64,000 nt of DNA from Nocardiopsis mwathae. Lineage in GTDB: Bacteria > Actinomycetota > Actinomycetes > Streptosporangiales > Streptosporangiaceae. Below, piece after piece: positions 26,868 to 35,889 of this stretch (position 1 is the stretch's first letter; every line of letters begins with the position of its first letter). The stretch is taken from assembly GCF_014201195.1 (NCBI RefSeq), contig NZ_JACHDS010000001.1:2914001-2978000 (forward strand), in the 5' to 3' direction. Both the position numbers and the translations under genes were made by a program. A model generated the notes under the pieces. That model had not been told where the DNA came from, searched no databases, and saw only the letters and a program-made list of their open reading frames with translations.

Positions 26868-28054
26868 GCGAACGGCACAGGGCCGCACCGCCCGACCCGC
26901 ATGACTTCCTGGCCGTGGACGGATCGCTGTCCGGCGAGGAGCGCGACATCCGCGACACCGTGCGCGACTTCGCCGACCGTGAGCTGCGGCCGCACGTGGC
27001 CGACTGGTTCGATGCCGGGACCATCCCCGACCCGCGTTCGCTGGCCAAGGCGTTCGGCGACCTCGGCGTGTTCGGGATGCACCTGGAGGGCTACGGCTGC
27101 GCGGGGGTGAGCGCCGTGGAGTACGGGCTGGCCTGCCGTGAACTGGAGGCGGTCGACTCGGGGCTGCGCAGCTTCGTGTCGGTGCAGGGGTCGCTGGCGA
27201 TGACCGCGATCCACAAGTTCGGGTCCGAGGAGCAGAAGGAGCACTGGCTGCCGCGCATGGCGGCCGGCGAGGCGATCGGCTGCTTCGGGCTGACCGAGCC
27301 CGATTCCGGCAGCGACCCGGGCTCGATGCGGACGCGCGCCCGCCGCGACGGCGCGGACTGGGTGCTCGACGGCACCAAGATGTGGATCACCAACGGGTCG
27401 ATCGCCGACGTGGCGGTCGTGTGGGCGGTGACCGACGACGGAATCCGCGGCTTCGCGGTGCCCACCGACGCCCCCGGGTTCACCGCCAACGTCGTCCACA
27501 AGAAGCTCTCACTGCGCGCCTCGATCACCTCGGAGCTGGTCCTGGACGGGGTGCGCCTGCCGGGCGACGCCGTGCTCCCCGGCTCGACAGGGCTCGGGTC
27601 CCCGCTGTCCTGCCTCAACGAGGCGCGGTACGGGATCGTGTGGGGGGCCGCCGGAGCGGCGCGCGCCTGCTACGCGGCCGCACTGGAGTACGCGACGACC
27701 CGTGAGCAGTTCGGCCGGCCCATCGGCGGCTTCCAGCTCACCCAGCGCAAGCTCGCCGACATGCTCGTCGACGTCAACCAGGCAGGGCTCACCGCGCTGC
27801 AGATCGGGCGGCTCAAGGACCGCGGCGAATGCCACCGCGACCACGTGAGCTTCGGCAAGTTCGCCTGCGTGGCGGCGGCCCAGCGGGTGGCGGCCACGGC
27901 ACGCTCGATCCACGGCGCCAACGGCATCACGCTGGAATACCCGGTGCTGCGGCACCTGCTGAACCTGGAGACGGTCGCGACCTACGAGGGCACCGAGGAG
28001 ATCCACGCGCTCAGCCTCGGCCAGGCCGTGACCGGCCTCTCCGCGTTTCGCTGA
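26864..28054 (+). CDS. Acyl-CoA dehydrogenase, glutaryl-CoA dehydrogenase-like
   Basis: A 396-residue flavoprotein. It shows HDFLAVDGSLSGEERDIRDT, GCFGLTEPDSGSDPGSM (FAD site), DGTKMWITNGSIADVAVVWA and YEGTEEIHALSLGQA with the catalytic glutamate. The segment CLNEARYGIVWGAAGAA matches the glutaryl-CoA dehydrogenase subgroup, whose arginine binds the distal carboxylate. The likely reaction is oxidative decarboxylation of glutaryl-CoA to crotonyl-CoA in lysine/tryptophan or glutarate breakdown. ATG 26864 overlaps the CaiB stop by 4 bases. Confidence 0.88.
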   Translation: MSERHRAAPPDPHDFLAVDGSLSGEERDIRDTVRDFADRELRPHVADWFDAGTIPDPRSLAKAFGDLGVFGMHLEGYGCAGVSAVEYGLACRELEAVDSGLRSFVSVQGSLAMTAIHKFGSEEQKEHWLPRMAAGEAIGCFGLTEPDSGSDPGSMRTRARRDGADWVLDGTKMWITNGSIADVAVVWAVTDDGIRGFAVPTDAPGFTANVVHKKLSLRASITSELVLDGVRLPGDAVLPGSTGLGSPLSCLNEARYGIVWGAAGAARACYAAALEYATTREQFGRPIGGFQLTQRKLADMLVDVNQAGLTALQIGRLKDRGECHRDHVSFGKFACVAAAQRVAATARSIHGANGITLEYPVLRHLLNLETVATYEGTEEIHALSLGQAVTGLSAFR

Positions 28055-28121
28055 CGGCCGGGGGCTCGCTCCACTCGGCGTACCCAGCACAATAGTGGGG
28101 AGCCGAATTAGGGAGATGTCG

Positions 28122-28586
28122 ATGGGGAACGACACGAGTCACTTCCGGATGACGAAGTTGCGGCGCACCGCCAACGCCGTCATCGGGGGCTTCATCAAGT
28201 ACGGGGCCAGCCCGTCGGACATGCAGCTGCTCACCACACGCGGCCGCAAGTCCGGCTTCCTGCGGACGACACCGGTGAGCCTGGTGGAGAACGAGCAGGG
28301 CCGGTTCCTCGTCGCTCCGTACGGGGAAGTCGACTGGGTCCTCAACATCCGCAAGGACGGGTACGCCACCCTGCGCCACGGCGGCTGGATCGAGCTGATC
28401 AGCGTCGTCGAGGTCGACCCCGAGCGCGCGGCCCCGGTCCTGCGGGAGTACCTGCAGCACCCGCGCGTCGCCATCGTCGGCCCCTACTTCAAGGCGGCCC
28501 CCGACTCCCCCCTCGAATGGTTCGCCGACGAGGCGCACACCCACCCCGTCTTCGAGATCGTCCGCAGCACCACGGTCCGCATCTGA
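28122..28586 (+). CDS. Deazaflavin (F420)-dependent nitroreductase-family protein (Ddn-like)
   Basis: A 154-residue split beta-barrel protein of the Ddn/F420H2-dependent reductase family. Signature blocks are DMQLLTTRGRKSGFLRTTPV (residues about 32-51), LVAPYGEVDWVLNIRKDG and a C-terminal HPVFEIVRS. Such enzymes use reduced F420 to reduce quinones or unsaturated substrates. ATG 28122 is preferred because GGGAG lies 6 bases upstream; a GTG at 28095 and an ATG at 28116 are alternatives. AATAGT near 28091 could be its -10 box. A strong hairpin follows the gene. Confidence 0.85.
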   Translation: MGNDTSHFRMTKLRRTANAVIGGFIKYGASPSDMQLLTTRGRKSGFLRTTPVSLVENEQGRFLVAPYGEVDWVLNIRKDGYATLRHGGWIELISVVEVDPERAAPVLREYLQHPRVAIVGPYFKAAPDSPLEWFADEAHTHPVFEIVRSTTVRI

Positions 28587-28620
28587 GACCGCCCGGAAGG
28601 GCACATGGCGAAGGCGCGGT

Positions 28621-28650
28621 GGGGCGTCCCCGCGCTCGCGGGGACGCCCC
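28621..28650. terminator. Hairpin terminator after the Ddn-like gene
   Basis: Perfect 14-bp arms at 28621-28634 and 28637-28650 with a minimal loop, starting 35 bases after the stop codon. No T-run. It is a strong candidate for transcription end. Confidence 0.65.
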
Positions 28651-28828
28651 TCGTCCGCCCGCGGACGGCGGATGCCCTGCCTCGGCACCGCATCCGCCGC
28701 CTACATCCAAAGCATCACGCGATCTCGGCTGCGTGCAGGACGACCGCGGCCGGCCCACCCCGCCACCCTGGAACGGCCATCGGCGCCGCCGTGCGCCCAC
28801 CGGTCGACCGCGGGGAGAGAGTCGGATC

Positions 28829-30085
28829 ATGGTACAGAGCCGGACACAAAGCGCTGAGTCGCCACCGTCCGGGTCCAGTGCACGGCTGCCGCTCCTGGAC
28901 GTGCTGCGTGGCGTGGCCATCATCGGCACGCTCGGCACCAACGTGTGGATCTTCGCCTCGCTAGGGGCCGAGGCCTCCCTGCTCAGCGGGGGCGGCGAAT
29001 TCGGCACGATCGACGAGGCCCTGGCGGATCCGTCCGCGGAGTCGGTGGTCACCGGAGTGTTCCGCTGGTTCGCCAACGGCAAGTTCCTGACCATGCTGAC
29101 GGTGCTGTTCGGTGTCGGACTGGCCATCCAGTTCCGTTCGGCGGCCAAGCGCGGCGCGCGGTGGCCGGGACCCTACATGTGGCGGGCGCTGTTCCTGTTC
29201 TTCGAGGGCCTGGTCCACTTCACCCTGGTCTTCGCCTACGACGTACTGATGGGATACGCGGTCACGGCCATCGTCGTGGCCTGGCTGCTGACCCGTTCGG
29301 AACGCGCGCGGAGCATCGCCATGTGGTCGGGCGCGGTGCTGAACGTGGCGTTCATGTCGCTGCTGACCGCCGGTCTGGTCTATGTGACCCGCGCCTTCGA
29401 CGGCCCCGACGCCGCGGCGGCCGACCCCCCGCGGCCCGACCCGGAGGCCGTCCGCCTCTTCGCCGAAGGCGGCTACCTGGAACAGGTGGCCTGGCGGCTG
29501 GACAACTTCTTCGGCGTGCTGCGCGCGGAGCCGGTCATCGCGTTCCCGCTCATGGTGTTCCTGTTCCTGCTGGGCATCCGGCTGTTCCGCGCCGGCGCGT
29601 TCGGCGACGACGCGACCGGGCGGCGCATCCGCCTGCGGCTCATGGCCTGGGGCCTGGGCGCCGGTATCCCGCTGCACGCCGCCACCGCCCTGATCGGCCC
29701 CGAGTTCTTCCTGGTCGACCGCTACGTGGCCGCCCCCATCGTCGGCATCGGGCTGCTCGGCCTGGTCGGTTGGATCATGGACCGCGTCCGCACCACGGGG
29801 CCGCTGGTCACCGGGGTGTCCGCCCTCGGCCGGGCGGCCCTCAGCGGCTATGTCCTGCAGAACGTGATGGCCATGCTGGCCTGCTACGGCATCGGCCTCG
29901 GCTTGGCCGCGCGGCTCTCCGGAACCGGGCCGTGGTGGGTGATCGGCCTGTGGGCGGCGATCTCCCTCACCCTGATGGCCGGCGCCACCCTATGGCTCCG
30001 CCGCTTCGACCACGGCCCCTTCGAGACCTTGCAGAAGTGGACCCTGTCCGAAATCCCCGACCGGCGTAGCGAAGCCTCACGCTGA
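28829..30085 (+). CDS. DUF418-domain membrane protein
   Basis: A 418-residue multi-pass membrane protein with about ten hydrophobic segments. The N-terminus LPLLDVLRGVAIIGTLGTNV is the DUF418/acyltransferase-3-like RGxAxxGxxxxN motif. FANGKFLTMLTVLFGVGLAI follows, and the DUF418 C-terminal domain carries ALGRAALSGYVLQNVMAML and ISLTLMAGATLWLRRFDHGP with final FETLQKWTL. Function is unknown; the family is thought to be involved in transport or envelope modification. ATG 28829 has GGGGAGAG upstream. Confidence 0.85.
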   Translation: MVQSRTQSAESPPSGSSARLPLLDVLRGVAIIGTLGTNVWIFASLGAEASLLSGGGEFGTIDEALADPSAESVVTGVFRWFANGKFLTMLTVLFGVGLAIQFRSAAKRGARWPGPYMWRALFLFFEGLVHFTLVFAYDVLMGYAVTAIVVAWLLTRSERARSIAMWSGAVLNVAFMSLLTAGLVYVTRAFDGPDAAAADPPRPDPEAVRLFAEGGYLEQVAWRLDNFFGVLRAEPVIAFPLMVFLFLLGIRLFRAGAFGDDATGRRIRLRLMAWGLGAGIPLHAATALIGPEFFLVDRYVAAPIVGIGLLGLVGWIMDRVRTTGPLVTGVSALGRAALSGYVLQNVMAMLACYGIGLGLAARLSGTGPWWVIGLWAAISLTLMAGATLWLRRFDHGPFETLQKWTLSEIPDRRSEASR

Positions 30086-30110
30086 TCCGGCCCGGTAGTG
30101 AGACCAGCCG

Positions 30111-30139
30111 GGCCCGGCTTCCGCTGCGGAAGCCGGGCC
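30111..30139. terminator. Hairpin terminator after the DUF418 gene
   Basis: Perfect 12-bp arms GGCCCGGCTTCC/GGAAGCCGGGCC (30111-30122, 30128-30139) with a 5-base loop, 26 bases after the stop codon. It also faces the Rpn-like repeats transcribed toward it from the other strand. Confidence 0.65.
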
Positions 30140-30184
30140 GGTGCGTCTCAGGCAACCGTGTCGAAAGATCGCGACCGCGGCGGA

Positions 30185-30469
30185 TCAATGGAAGAGGTCC
30201 TCGGCCTTACTGACCTTCGCCGCCCGCCGCACCCATCGACTGAGCACCTCAAGGTCGGTGCAATCCCGAATCCGCTTCTGCTGTTCGGCGTTCACCTTCA
30301 GACCCCGGGCTTCGAGGAAGGTGATGATGTCCTCCGCCTTACCCTCCGCCTTACCCTCCGCCTTACCTTCAGCGATGTGCTTGCGGGCGAAGTCCGTCTG
30401 CCACTCGTAGGTTCCGGTCGCCATCAGGTCCTCCCAGGTCTTCCGCGCCGCCGAGCTGAACCTGCACAT
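30185..30469 (-). pseudogene. Partial copy A of the Rpn-like gene 3' end
   Basis: Reading SSAARKTWEDLMATGTYEWQ onward, this 94-codon fragment is nearly identical to the C-terminal part of the Rpn-like protein at 30809-31660. It has one extra 12-base GKAE unit and a different last codon context (its end reads EDLFH rather than EDLFD). Upstream it switches to the spacer sequence shared with copy B instead of the gene body, so it lacks the nuclease domain. It is unlikely to be translated usefully. Confidence 0.8.
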
Positions 30470-30502
30470 ACGGCACTCTCGGAAGACCGCAGCCGCAGTG
30501 AG

Positions 30503-30775
30503 TCAGTCGAAGAGGTCCTCGGCCTTACTGACCTTCGCCGCCCGCCGCACCCATCGACTGAGCACCTCAAGGTCGGTGCAATCCCGAATCCGCTTCTGCT
30601 GTTCGGCGTTCACCTTCAGACCCCGGGCTTCGAGGAAGGTGATGATGTCCTCCGCCTTACCCTCCGCCTTGCCTTCAGCGATGTGCTTGCGGGCGAAGTC
30701 CGTCTGCCACTCGTAGGTTCCGGTCGCCATCAGGTCCTCCCAGGTCTTCCGCGCCGCCGAGCTGAACCTGCACAT
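30503..30775 (-). pseudogene. Partial copy B of the Rpn-like gene 3' end
   Basis: A 90-codon fragment repeating the C-terminal part of the intact gene with one amino-acid change (R for Q in SRWVRRAAK). It begins in the same CRFSSAARK context as copy A, where the intact gene has SKLSSAARK. The period to the intact gene's end is 306 bases. It is one unit of a tandem duplication. Confidence 0.85.
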
Positions 30776-31072
30776 ACGGCACTCTCGGAAGACCGCAGCC
30801 GCAGTGAGTCAGTCGAAGAGGTCCTCGGCCTTACTGACCTTCGCCGCCCGCTGCACCCATCGACTGAGCACCTCAAGGTCGGTGCAATCCCGAATCCGCT
30901 TCTGCTGTTCGGCGTTCACCTTCAGACCCCGGGCTTCGAGGAAGGTGATGATGTCCTCCGCCTTACCCTCCGCCTTGCCTTCAGCGATGTGCTTGCGGGC
31001 GAAGTCCGTCTGCCACTCGTAGGTTCCGGTCGCCATCAGGTCCTCCCAGGTCTTCCGCGCCGCCGAGCTGAG
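30503..31072. repeat. Tandem repeat array of the Rpn-like gene 3' end
   Basis: Units of about 306 bases: copy B 30503-30808, and the intact gene's own end from 30809 to about 31070. A third, 318-base copy (A) precedes at 30185-30502. Each inter-copy spacer carries the same TGCACATACGGCACTCTCGG stretch. The sequence left of copy A (about 30155-30184) is a diverged version of the same spacer, so A is the oldest edge. Within each unit a 12-base TTACCCTCCGCC-type microsatellite (GKAE codons) varies in number. Confidence 0.85.
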
Positions 31073-31660
31073 CTTGGACGCGATGAAGTCATTGTAGATA
31101 AGCGTTCGGTCTTCGGGCACTGCGTCCAGTGCGTACTGTGTGGCTTTGAGGACCGACTCGTTGTCGCCATGCGCCGCTGCCGACAGCACCGACAGTTCCG
31201 GGGATGAGCGGGCTTGTACCGGGTCCTCCACCACCGGGATATCCGACGGCCCGAGTACCCACGGGCGCAGGACCATGCCGTCAGGGTCGCCTTCGATCAC
31301 CAGCGGGGTACGTGCCCACTCGGCTGTCTTCTCGTCTGGGCACACCACCAGGAGGCGGACAGGGCGCTTTAGCCGGGCGCGCAGGGCACAGACGTACACC
31401 GGCCACGTATAGGGCTTGTCATCATCCTTGTTCAGCTGCACCTCGACGGCGACCGCCAGTCTCGTCCGACCGTCTCTCAGCTGCACGACCCCGTCAGCCG
31501 TGTAGCAGACAGGCCTCAGCTGGGGAACGTCGGGACAGCCCAGGATCGCTTCCGTGTACTCCGGAAGCTGAGCTCCGAGGACGTCGCGCAGCACCTCAGG
31601 AGCCAACTCGGGGCGGTTGTGGAACAGGCGAACCAGTAGTTCGTGCTCGAAAGAGGGCAT
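30809..31660 (-). CDS. Rpn/YhgA-like PD-(D/E)XK-type protein
   Basis: A 283-residue protein of an expanded actinobacterial family related to recombination-promoting (Rpn/YhgA) nucleases. The N-terminus MPSFEHELLVRLFHNRPELA and the core DGRTRLAVAVEVQLNKDDDK (with an ExQ in place of ExK) then YTWPVYVCALRARLKRPVRL, LVVCPDEKTAEWA and LSVLSAAAHG fit the family. The C-terminus AEGKAEGKAEDIITFLEARG is the Lys/Glu/Gly-rich repeat typical of it. The function is inferred as nuclease-like DNA binding. Its 3' end is tandemly duplicated downstream. Confidence 0.7.
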   Translation of the reverse strand: MPSFEHELLVRLFHNRPELAPEVLRDVLGAQLPEYTEAILGCPDVPQLRPVCYTADGVVQLRDGRTRLAVAVEVQLNKDDDKPYTWPVYVCALRARLKRPVRLLVVCPDEKTAEWARTPLVIEGDPDGMVLRPWVLGPSDIPVVEDPVQARSSPELSVLSAAAHGDNESVLKATQYALDAVPEDRTLIYNDFIASKLSSAARKTWEDLMATGTYEWQTDFARKHIAEGKAEGKAEDIITFLEARGLKVNAEQQKRIRDCTDLEVLSRWVQRAAKVSKAEDLFD

Positions 31661-31758
31661 GGCGGGACGCTACCGAAGGTGACCGGTAGATTCCGAAGAA
31701 TCACGGGGAATCCGTCTACCTCGGCTTTTCTTCCCCTGTTATAGGTGGCCCGAAAAGG

Positions 31759-31796
31759 CCGAGGCCCGTCTCCCATAGCGGGGAGACGGGCCTCGG
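31759..31796 (-). terminator. Intrinsic terminator of metK
   Basis: Perfect 16-bp arms at 31759-31774 and 31781-31796 with a 6-base loop. On the minus strand it is followed by CCTTTTCGG, a short T-run, which is unusual for this GC-rich window. It begins about 35 bases after the metK stop. Confidence 0.8.
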
Positions 31797-31831
31797 GCGT
31801 GGCTGCGTTCGCCGGGGTGACCGGGGGGCTC

Positions 31832-33025
31832 CTAGGCGCCCACGGCGGACTTGAGGGCCTCGGCGCGGGTGGGCTGCTCCCAGGTGAACTCGGGGAGCTC
31901 GCGGCCGAAGTGGCCGTAGGCCGCGGTGTTGGAGTAGATCGGGCGCAGCAGGTCGAGGTCGCGGACGATGGCGGCCGGGCGGAGGTCGAAGACCTCCAGG
32001 ACGGCCTTCTCGATGACGTCCGGGGCGACCTGCTCGGTGCCGAAGGTCTCGATGAACACACCGACCGGGTGGGCCTTGCCGATCGCGTAGGCCACCTGGA
32101 CCTCGGCGCGGTCGGCGAGGCCGGCCGCGACGATGTTCTTGGCGACCCAGCGGGTGGCGTAGGCGGCGGAGCGGTCGACCTTGGACGGGTCCTTGCCCGA
32201 GAAGGCGCCGCCGCCGTGGCGTGCGTAGCCGCCGTAGGTGTCGACGATGATCTTGCGCCCGGTGAGGCCCGCGTCGCCCATCGGGCCGCCGATCTCGAAG
32301 CGGCCGGTCGGGTTGACCAGCAGCCGGTAGTCGTCGGCATCCAGACCGTAGTCGGCGACGACCGGAGCGATCACGTGCTCTTTGACATCGGGCGCGAGGA
32401 GCTCGCCCAGGTCGATGTCGGGAGCGTGCTGGCTGGAGACCACGACGGTGTCCAGGCGGACCGGGGTCTGGCCGTCGTACTCGACCGTGACCTGCGTCTT
32501 GCCGTCGGGGCGCAGGTAGGGGACGGTGCCGTCGTGGCGGACCGCGGAGAGCCGCTGGGACAGCGCGTGCGCGAGCTTGATCGGCAGCGGCATGAGCTCG
32601 GGGGTCTCGCGGTTGGCGTAGCCGAACATCAGGCCCTGGTCGCCCGCGCCCTGGCGGTCGAGCTCGTCGCCCTCGTTCTCCACACGGGCCTCGTAGGCGG
32701 TGTCGACACCCTGAGCGATGTCCGGCGACTGGGCGTCGATGGAGACGCTGACGCCGCAGGAGGCCCCGTCGAAGCCCTTCGCGGAGGAGTCGTAGCCGAT
32801 GTCGAGGATCTTCTTGCGGACGATCTCGGGGATGTCGACGTAGGTCTTGGTGGTGACCTCACCGGCGATGTGCACCTGCCCGGTGGTGATCAGCGTCTCG
32901 ACCGCGACCCGGCTCTTGGGGTCGTCGGTGAGCATCGCGTCGAGGATCGCGTCACTGATCTGGTCGGCCATCTTGTCGGGGTGGCCTTCGGTGACCGACT
33001 CGGAGGTGAAAAGGCGACGGGACAC
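31832..33025 (-). CDS. metK: S-adenosylmethionine synthase
   Basis: Makes SAM from methionine and ATP. The 397-residue protein shows [20 protein letters not shown] (with the ATP-binding HPDK), the [12 protein letters not shown] loop, [12 protein letters not shown], the phosphate-binding [20 protein letters not shown] and [22 protein letters not shown] 33025 has AAGGAG 9 bases upstream. It lies downstream of coaBC on the same strand after a 357-base gap, so it probably has its own promoter. I do not see a SAM riboswitch in that gap. Confidence 0.97.
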   Translation of the reverse strand: MSRRLFTSESVTEGHPDKMADQISDAILDAMLTDDPKSRVAVETLITTGQVHIAGEVTTKTYVDIPEIVRKKILDIGYDSSAKGFDGASCGVSVSIDAQSPDIAQGVDTAYEARVENEGDELDRQGAGDQGLMFGYANRETPELMPLPIKLAHALSQRLSAVRHDGTVPYLRPDGKTQVTVEYDGQTPVRLDTVVVSSQHAPDIDLGELLAPDVKEHVIAPVVADYGLDADDYRLLVNPTGRFEIGGPMGDAGLTGRKIIVDTYGGYARHGGGAFSGKDPSKVDRSAAYATRWVAKNIVAAGLADRAEVQVAYAIGKAHPVGVFIETFGTEQVAPDVIEKAVLEVFDLRPAAIVRDLDLLRPIYSNTAAYGHFGRELPEFTWEQPTRAEALKSAVGA

Positions 33026-33382
33026 GTTACGTGACTCCTTGCAGCGGCTGCTGGCTGACAGTTGTCGGGTCGGCACGGCGCTCGCCGAGGCGGTGGGGGT
33101 CCCCGGTGATAACCGACCGAAGCGATTGGTTTATTGGCTTCACTGTAGTGGGGCTTCCACCCCCGTGCTGCGAGGGCCGGATGTGGCGATCCGCATCCGC
33201 CGCCCCCCGGACGTCGACATCCGGGGCACAGCGGTGCGACGCCGCTTCCAACGTCTCTGACGGCAGTGTGACGCACAGGGCACCGGAAAATCCAGACTTA
33301 CGGCCATACCTGGCGTGTACTGGGATTTTCCGTGCCGCAGGGCGAAACGAAGTTGCTGCCCACGCAACACTACCGCCGGGTA
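33026..33382. other. metK leader region with an AT-rich inverted repeat
   Basis: About 357 bases between metK and coaBC. It contains an inverted repeat with AT-rich cores: GGCACCGGAAAATCC (33279-33293) and GGATTTTCCGTGCC (33323-33336), one bulged C, loop about 29 bases. It may be a coaBC terminator or part of the metK leader. No gene is seen. GGGG/CCCC arms also flank the ACTACAGT stretch near 33145. Confidence 0.5.
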
Positions 33383-34600
33383 TCAACCCGCGGCCAGGCG
33401 GTCCGCGACGAGATCCCAGACACGGTCGGCGAGGTCGTCCTTGGGACCGTAGGGGATGTCGGTCGCCGACCCGTCGGCGCCCAGTACGACGGCCTGGTTG
33501 TCCTCGGTACCGAAGGCCCTCCCGCCGCCGACCTGGTTGACGACGAGCAGGTCGCAGCCCTTACGGGCGAGCTTGGCGCGGCCGTGCTCCAGGACGTGGT
33601 CGGTCTCGGCGGCGAAGCCGACGATGACCTGCTGCGGGTGGGCGCGGTCACGGGTGAGCCCGGCGAGGATGTCGGGGTTCTCCACCAGCTCGATGGGGTC
33701 GGGGCCGACGCCGGCACGCTTCTTGATCTTGCCGGAGGCGCGCCGGGCCGGACGGAAGTCGGCGACGGCGGCGGCCATCACGACGGCATCGGCCTTGCCG
33801 TACTCGGCCCGTACCGCCTCCTCCAGCTCGACGGCGGAGCCCACCCGGCGCACGTCGGCGCCGGCCGGGTCGGGCAGGGCCACGTTGACCGAGATCAGGG
33901 TCACCTCTGCACCGCGCGCGACCGCCGTGGCCGCCAGCGCGTACCCCTGGCGCCCTGAGGAGCGGTTGCCGAGGAAGCGGACCGGGTCGATCTCCTCCCG
34001 CGTGCCGCCCGCGGTGACCAGGACGCGCCGCCCCGCGAGGTCGGCGCCGAGGTCGCCGCGTGCCAGTACCCGGCGCGCGGCGGCGAACAGGTCGGCGGGA
34101 TCGGGCAGCCGCCCGCGGCCGGTGTCGGCCCCGGTGAGCCGCCCGACGGCGGGGTCGAGCACGATGGCGCCGCGCGAGCGGAGCGTCGCGACGTTGGCCT
34201 GGGTGGCCGGGTGCTCCCACATCTCGGTGTGCATGGCCGGGGCGAACACGACCGGACAGCGCGCGGTGAGCAGCGTGTTGGTGAGGAGGTCGTCGGCCAG
34301 CCCGTGTGCGGCCTTGGCCAGCAGGTCGGCGGTGGTAGGCGCGACGAACACCAGGTCGGCGCGCTGACCGATGCGGACGTGCGGGACTTCGTGCACCGCG
34401 TCCCACACTCCGGTGGCCACGGGGCGCCCGGACAGTGCGGCCCAGGTGGGCTCACCGACGAAGCGGAGCGCGTCGGCGGTCGGGACGACCTGCACGCGGT
34501 GACCGGACTCGGTGAACAGGCGCAGCAGCTCGCACACCTTGTAGGCGGCGATTCCGGCGCCGACTCCCAGGACGACCTCGGGTACTCGTTCGGTTTTCAC
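33383..34600 (-). CDS. coaBC: Phosphopantothenoylcysteine decarboxylase / phosphopantothenate-cysteine ligase
   Basis: A bifunctional coenzyme A enzyme, 405 residues. The N-terminal flavin-dependent CoaC domain shows VVLGVGAGIAAYKVCELLRL, PHVRIGQRADLVFVAPTTAD, with the active-site histidine, and PVVFAPAMHTEMW (the PAMNxxMW motif with H for N). The C-terminal CoaB domain shows VLVTAGGTREEIDPVRFLGN, SSGRQGYALA, AAVADFRP and KIKK. Length and domain order are normal. It follows rpoZ by 44 bases in the conserved mihF-gmk-rpoZ-coaBC-metK order. Confidence 0.96.
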   Translation of the reverse strand: MKTERVPEVVLGVGAGIAAYKVCELLRLFTESGHRVQVVPTADALRFVGEPTWAALSGRPVATGVWDAVHEVPHVRIGQRADLVFVAPTTADLLAKAAHGLADDLLTNTLLTARCPVVFAPAMHTEMWEHPATQANVATLRSRGAIVLDPAVGRLTGADTGRGRLPDPADLFAAARRVLARGDLGADLAGRRVLVTAGGTREEIDPVRFLGNRSSGRQGYALAATAVARGAEVTLISVNVALPDPAGADVRRVGSAVELEEAVRAEYGKADAVVMAAAVADFRPARRASGKIKKRAGVGPDPIELVENPDILAGLTRDRAHPQQVIVGFAAETDHVLEHGRAKLARKGCDLLVVNQVGGGRAFGTEDNQAVVLGADGSATDIPYGPKDDLADRVWDLVADRLAAG

Positions 34601-34644
34601 GACAGGACTCTATTCGGGCGGGCCCCGCGCCGGCGGGGCGCCTC

Positions 34645-34911
34645 TCAGGCTCCCTCGTAGGGCTCCGCGGTGAGCAGCCCGGACTTGACCTCGCGCAGCG
34701 CGATGGACAGGGCCTTCTCCTGGACCTGCGTCTCGACCAGCGGGCCGACGTACTCCAGCAGGCCCTCGCCGAGCTGGGCGTAGTAGGCGTTGATCTGCCG
34801 GGCGCGCTTGGACGCCATGGTGACCAGGCTGTACTTGCTGTCGACGCACTCCAGGAGCTCGTCGATGGGCGGGTTGGTGATGCCTTCGGCGACGGCCTCG
34901 GTGCCAGCCAC
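34645..34911 (-). CDS. rpoZ: RNA polymerase omega subunit
   Basis: The small assembly subunit of RNA polymerase, 88 residues, which clamps the beta' subunit. It shows [35 protein letters not shown] and a C-terminal [13 protein letters not shown], the usual actinobacterial omega pattern. GTG 34911 has GAGGGGA upstream. It lies between gmk and coaBC. Confidence 0.95.
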   Translation of the reverse strand: MAGTEAVAEGITNPPIDELLECVDSKYSLVTMASKRARQINAYYAQLGEGLLEYVGPLVETQVQEKALSIALREVKSGLLTAEPYEGA

Positions 34912-35002
34912 GTGGGTCCCCTCTGGACGGTCGGCGGCCCCGTGCGCGGGACCGGCGGGATGGTTCGGATATGCAGACTAGCCGACGCGGACGCGTCGGT
35001 TA

Positions 35003-35599
35003 TCACACCTGCGGCGCGAGGATCAACGCTAGCAGCTCATCGCGTACGTCCTGGACGGACGTGTTGACCAGTGTGCGGTCGAACTCCTTCTCCGCGGCGA
35101 GCTCGACGCGGGCGGTGTCCAGGCGGCGCTGGACCACCTCCGGGGGTTCGGTACCCCGCCCGGTCAGGCGGCGCACCAGCTCGTCCCAGGACGGCGGCGC
35201 CAGGAAGACGTGGAACGCACCGGGCATGTTCTCCCGGACCTGGCGGGCGCCCTGCAGGTCGATTTCGAGCAGGACCGGGACTCCGGCGCGCAGGCGCTCC
35301 TCGACGGGGCCGCGGGGGGTGCCGTAGCGGTTGCCCGCGAACTCGGCCCACTCCAGCAGCCGGCCCTCGGCGATCATCCGGTCGAACTCGGCGTCGCCGA
35401 CGAAGAAGTACTCCACCCCGTCGGTCTCGCCGGGCCGCGGCGCACGCGTGGTCACCGAGACCGACAGCCAGACCTCGGGGTTCCGCGCCCGGATCTCCCG
35501 CACCACCGTACTCTTGCCCACCCCGGAGGGGCCGGACAGGACGGTGAGTCGTCTCTCCGGGCCACTGGTGTCGGCGCCGGTCGCGGAATCGGTAGGCAC
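35003..35599 (-). CDS. gmk: Guanylate kinase
   Basis: Phosphorylates GMP to GDP with ATP. The 198-residue protein has a short variable head, then [20 protein letters not shown] (P-loop), [20 protein letters not shown] (GMP-binding), [32 protein letters not shown] and [23 protein letters not shown] 35599 gives the usual length; longer frames reach into an Arg/Pro-rich shadow. The ribosome site is weak. A TATAAA box about 190 bases upstream suggests its own promoter. Confidence 0.95.
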   Translation of the reverse strand: MPTDSATGADTSGPERRLTVLSGPSGVGKSTVVREIRARNPEVWLSVSVTTRAPRPGETDGVEYFFVGDAEFDRMIAEGRLLEWAEFAGNRYGTPRGPVEERLRAGVPVLLEIDLQGARQVRENMPGAFHVFLAPPSWDELVRRLTGRGTEPPEVVQRRLDTARVELAAEKEFDRTLVNTSVQDVRDELLALILAPQV

Positions 35600-35786
35600 G
35601 TGAAGATCAAACTCTCGATGTCGCGGGGCGGGTCGCGCGGCGGGCCGGTCGGGCGCCGCGCGGCGCGCGTGCACGTTGGCGGGTGCGTCCGCGGCGTGGC
35701 GCTCCACCGATCGGGCATCGGACGGCGGACGGGCGCCGCTGACGCCGGGTGGCGGGTCCGGCACGCGGACTGACGATGATTGGTCT

Positions 35787-35792
35787 TTTATA
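35787..35792 (-). promoter_or_regulatory. Candidate -10 box for gmk
   Basis: TATAAA on the minus strand inside an unusually AT-rich patch, about 188 bases upstream of gmk. No good -35 is visible. It implies a gmk leader of about 180 bases. Confidence 0.4.
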
Positions 35793-35889
35793 CCACTGTG
35801 CCGCGGCTCGGCCGACGGAATCACCCAAGGGCATCCCGGGTGATCCGCCCGTCGCCTCACCGCGGCACAGGGGCGTCCGCTACACGTCA

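Noticed and set aside
30185-31070. Rpn-like repeats as a CRISPR array
   Set aside because: Units are ~306 bases, coding in origin and lack short unique spacers.
35796-35870. A tRNA-like fold between mihF and gmk
   Set aside because: No T-loop GTTCRA motif, no 7-bp acceptor with CCA context, and the internal stem is too long.
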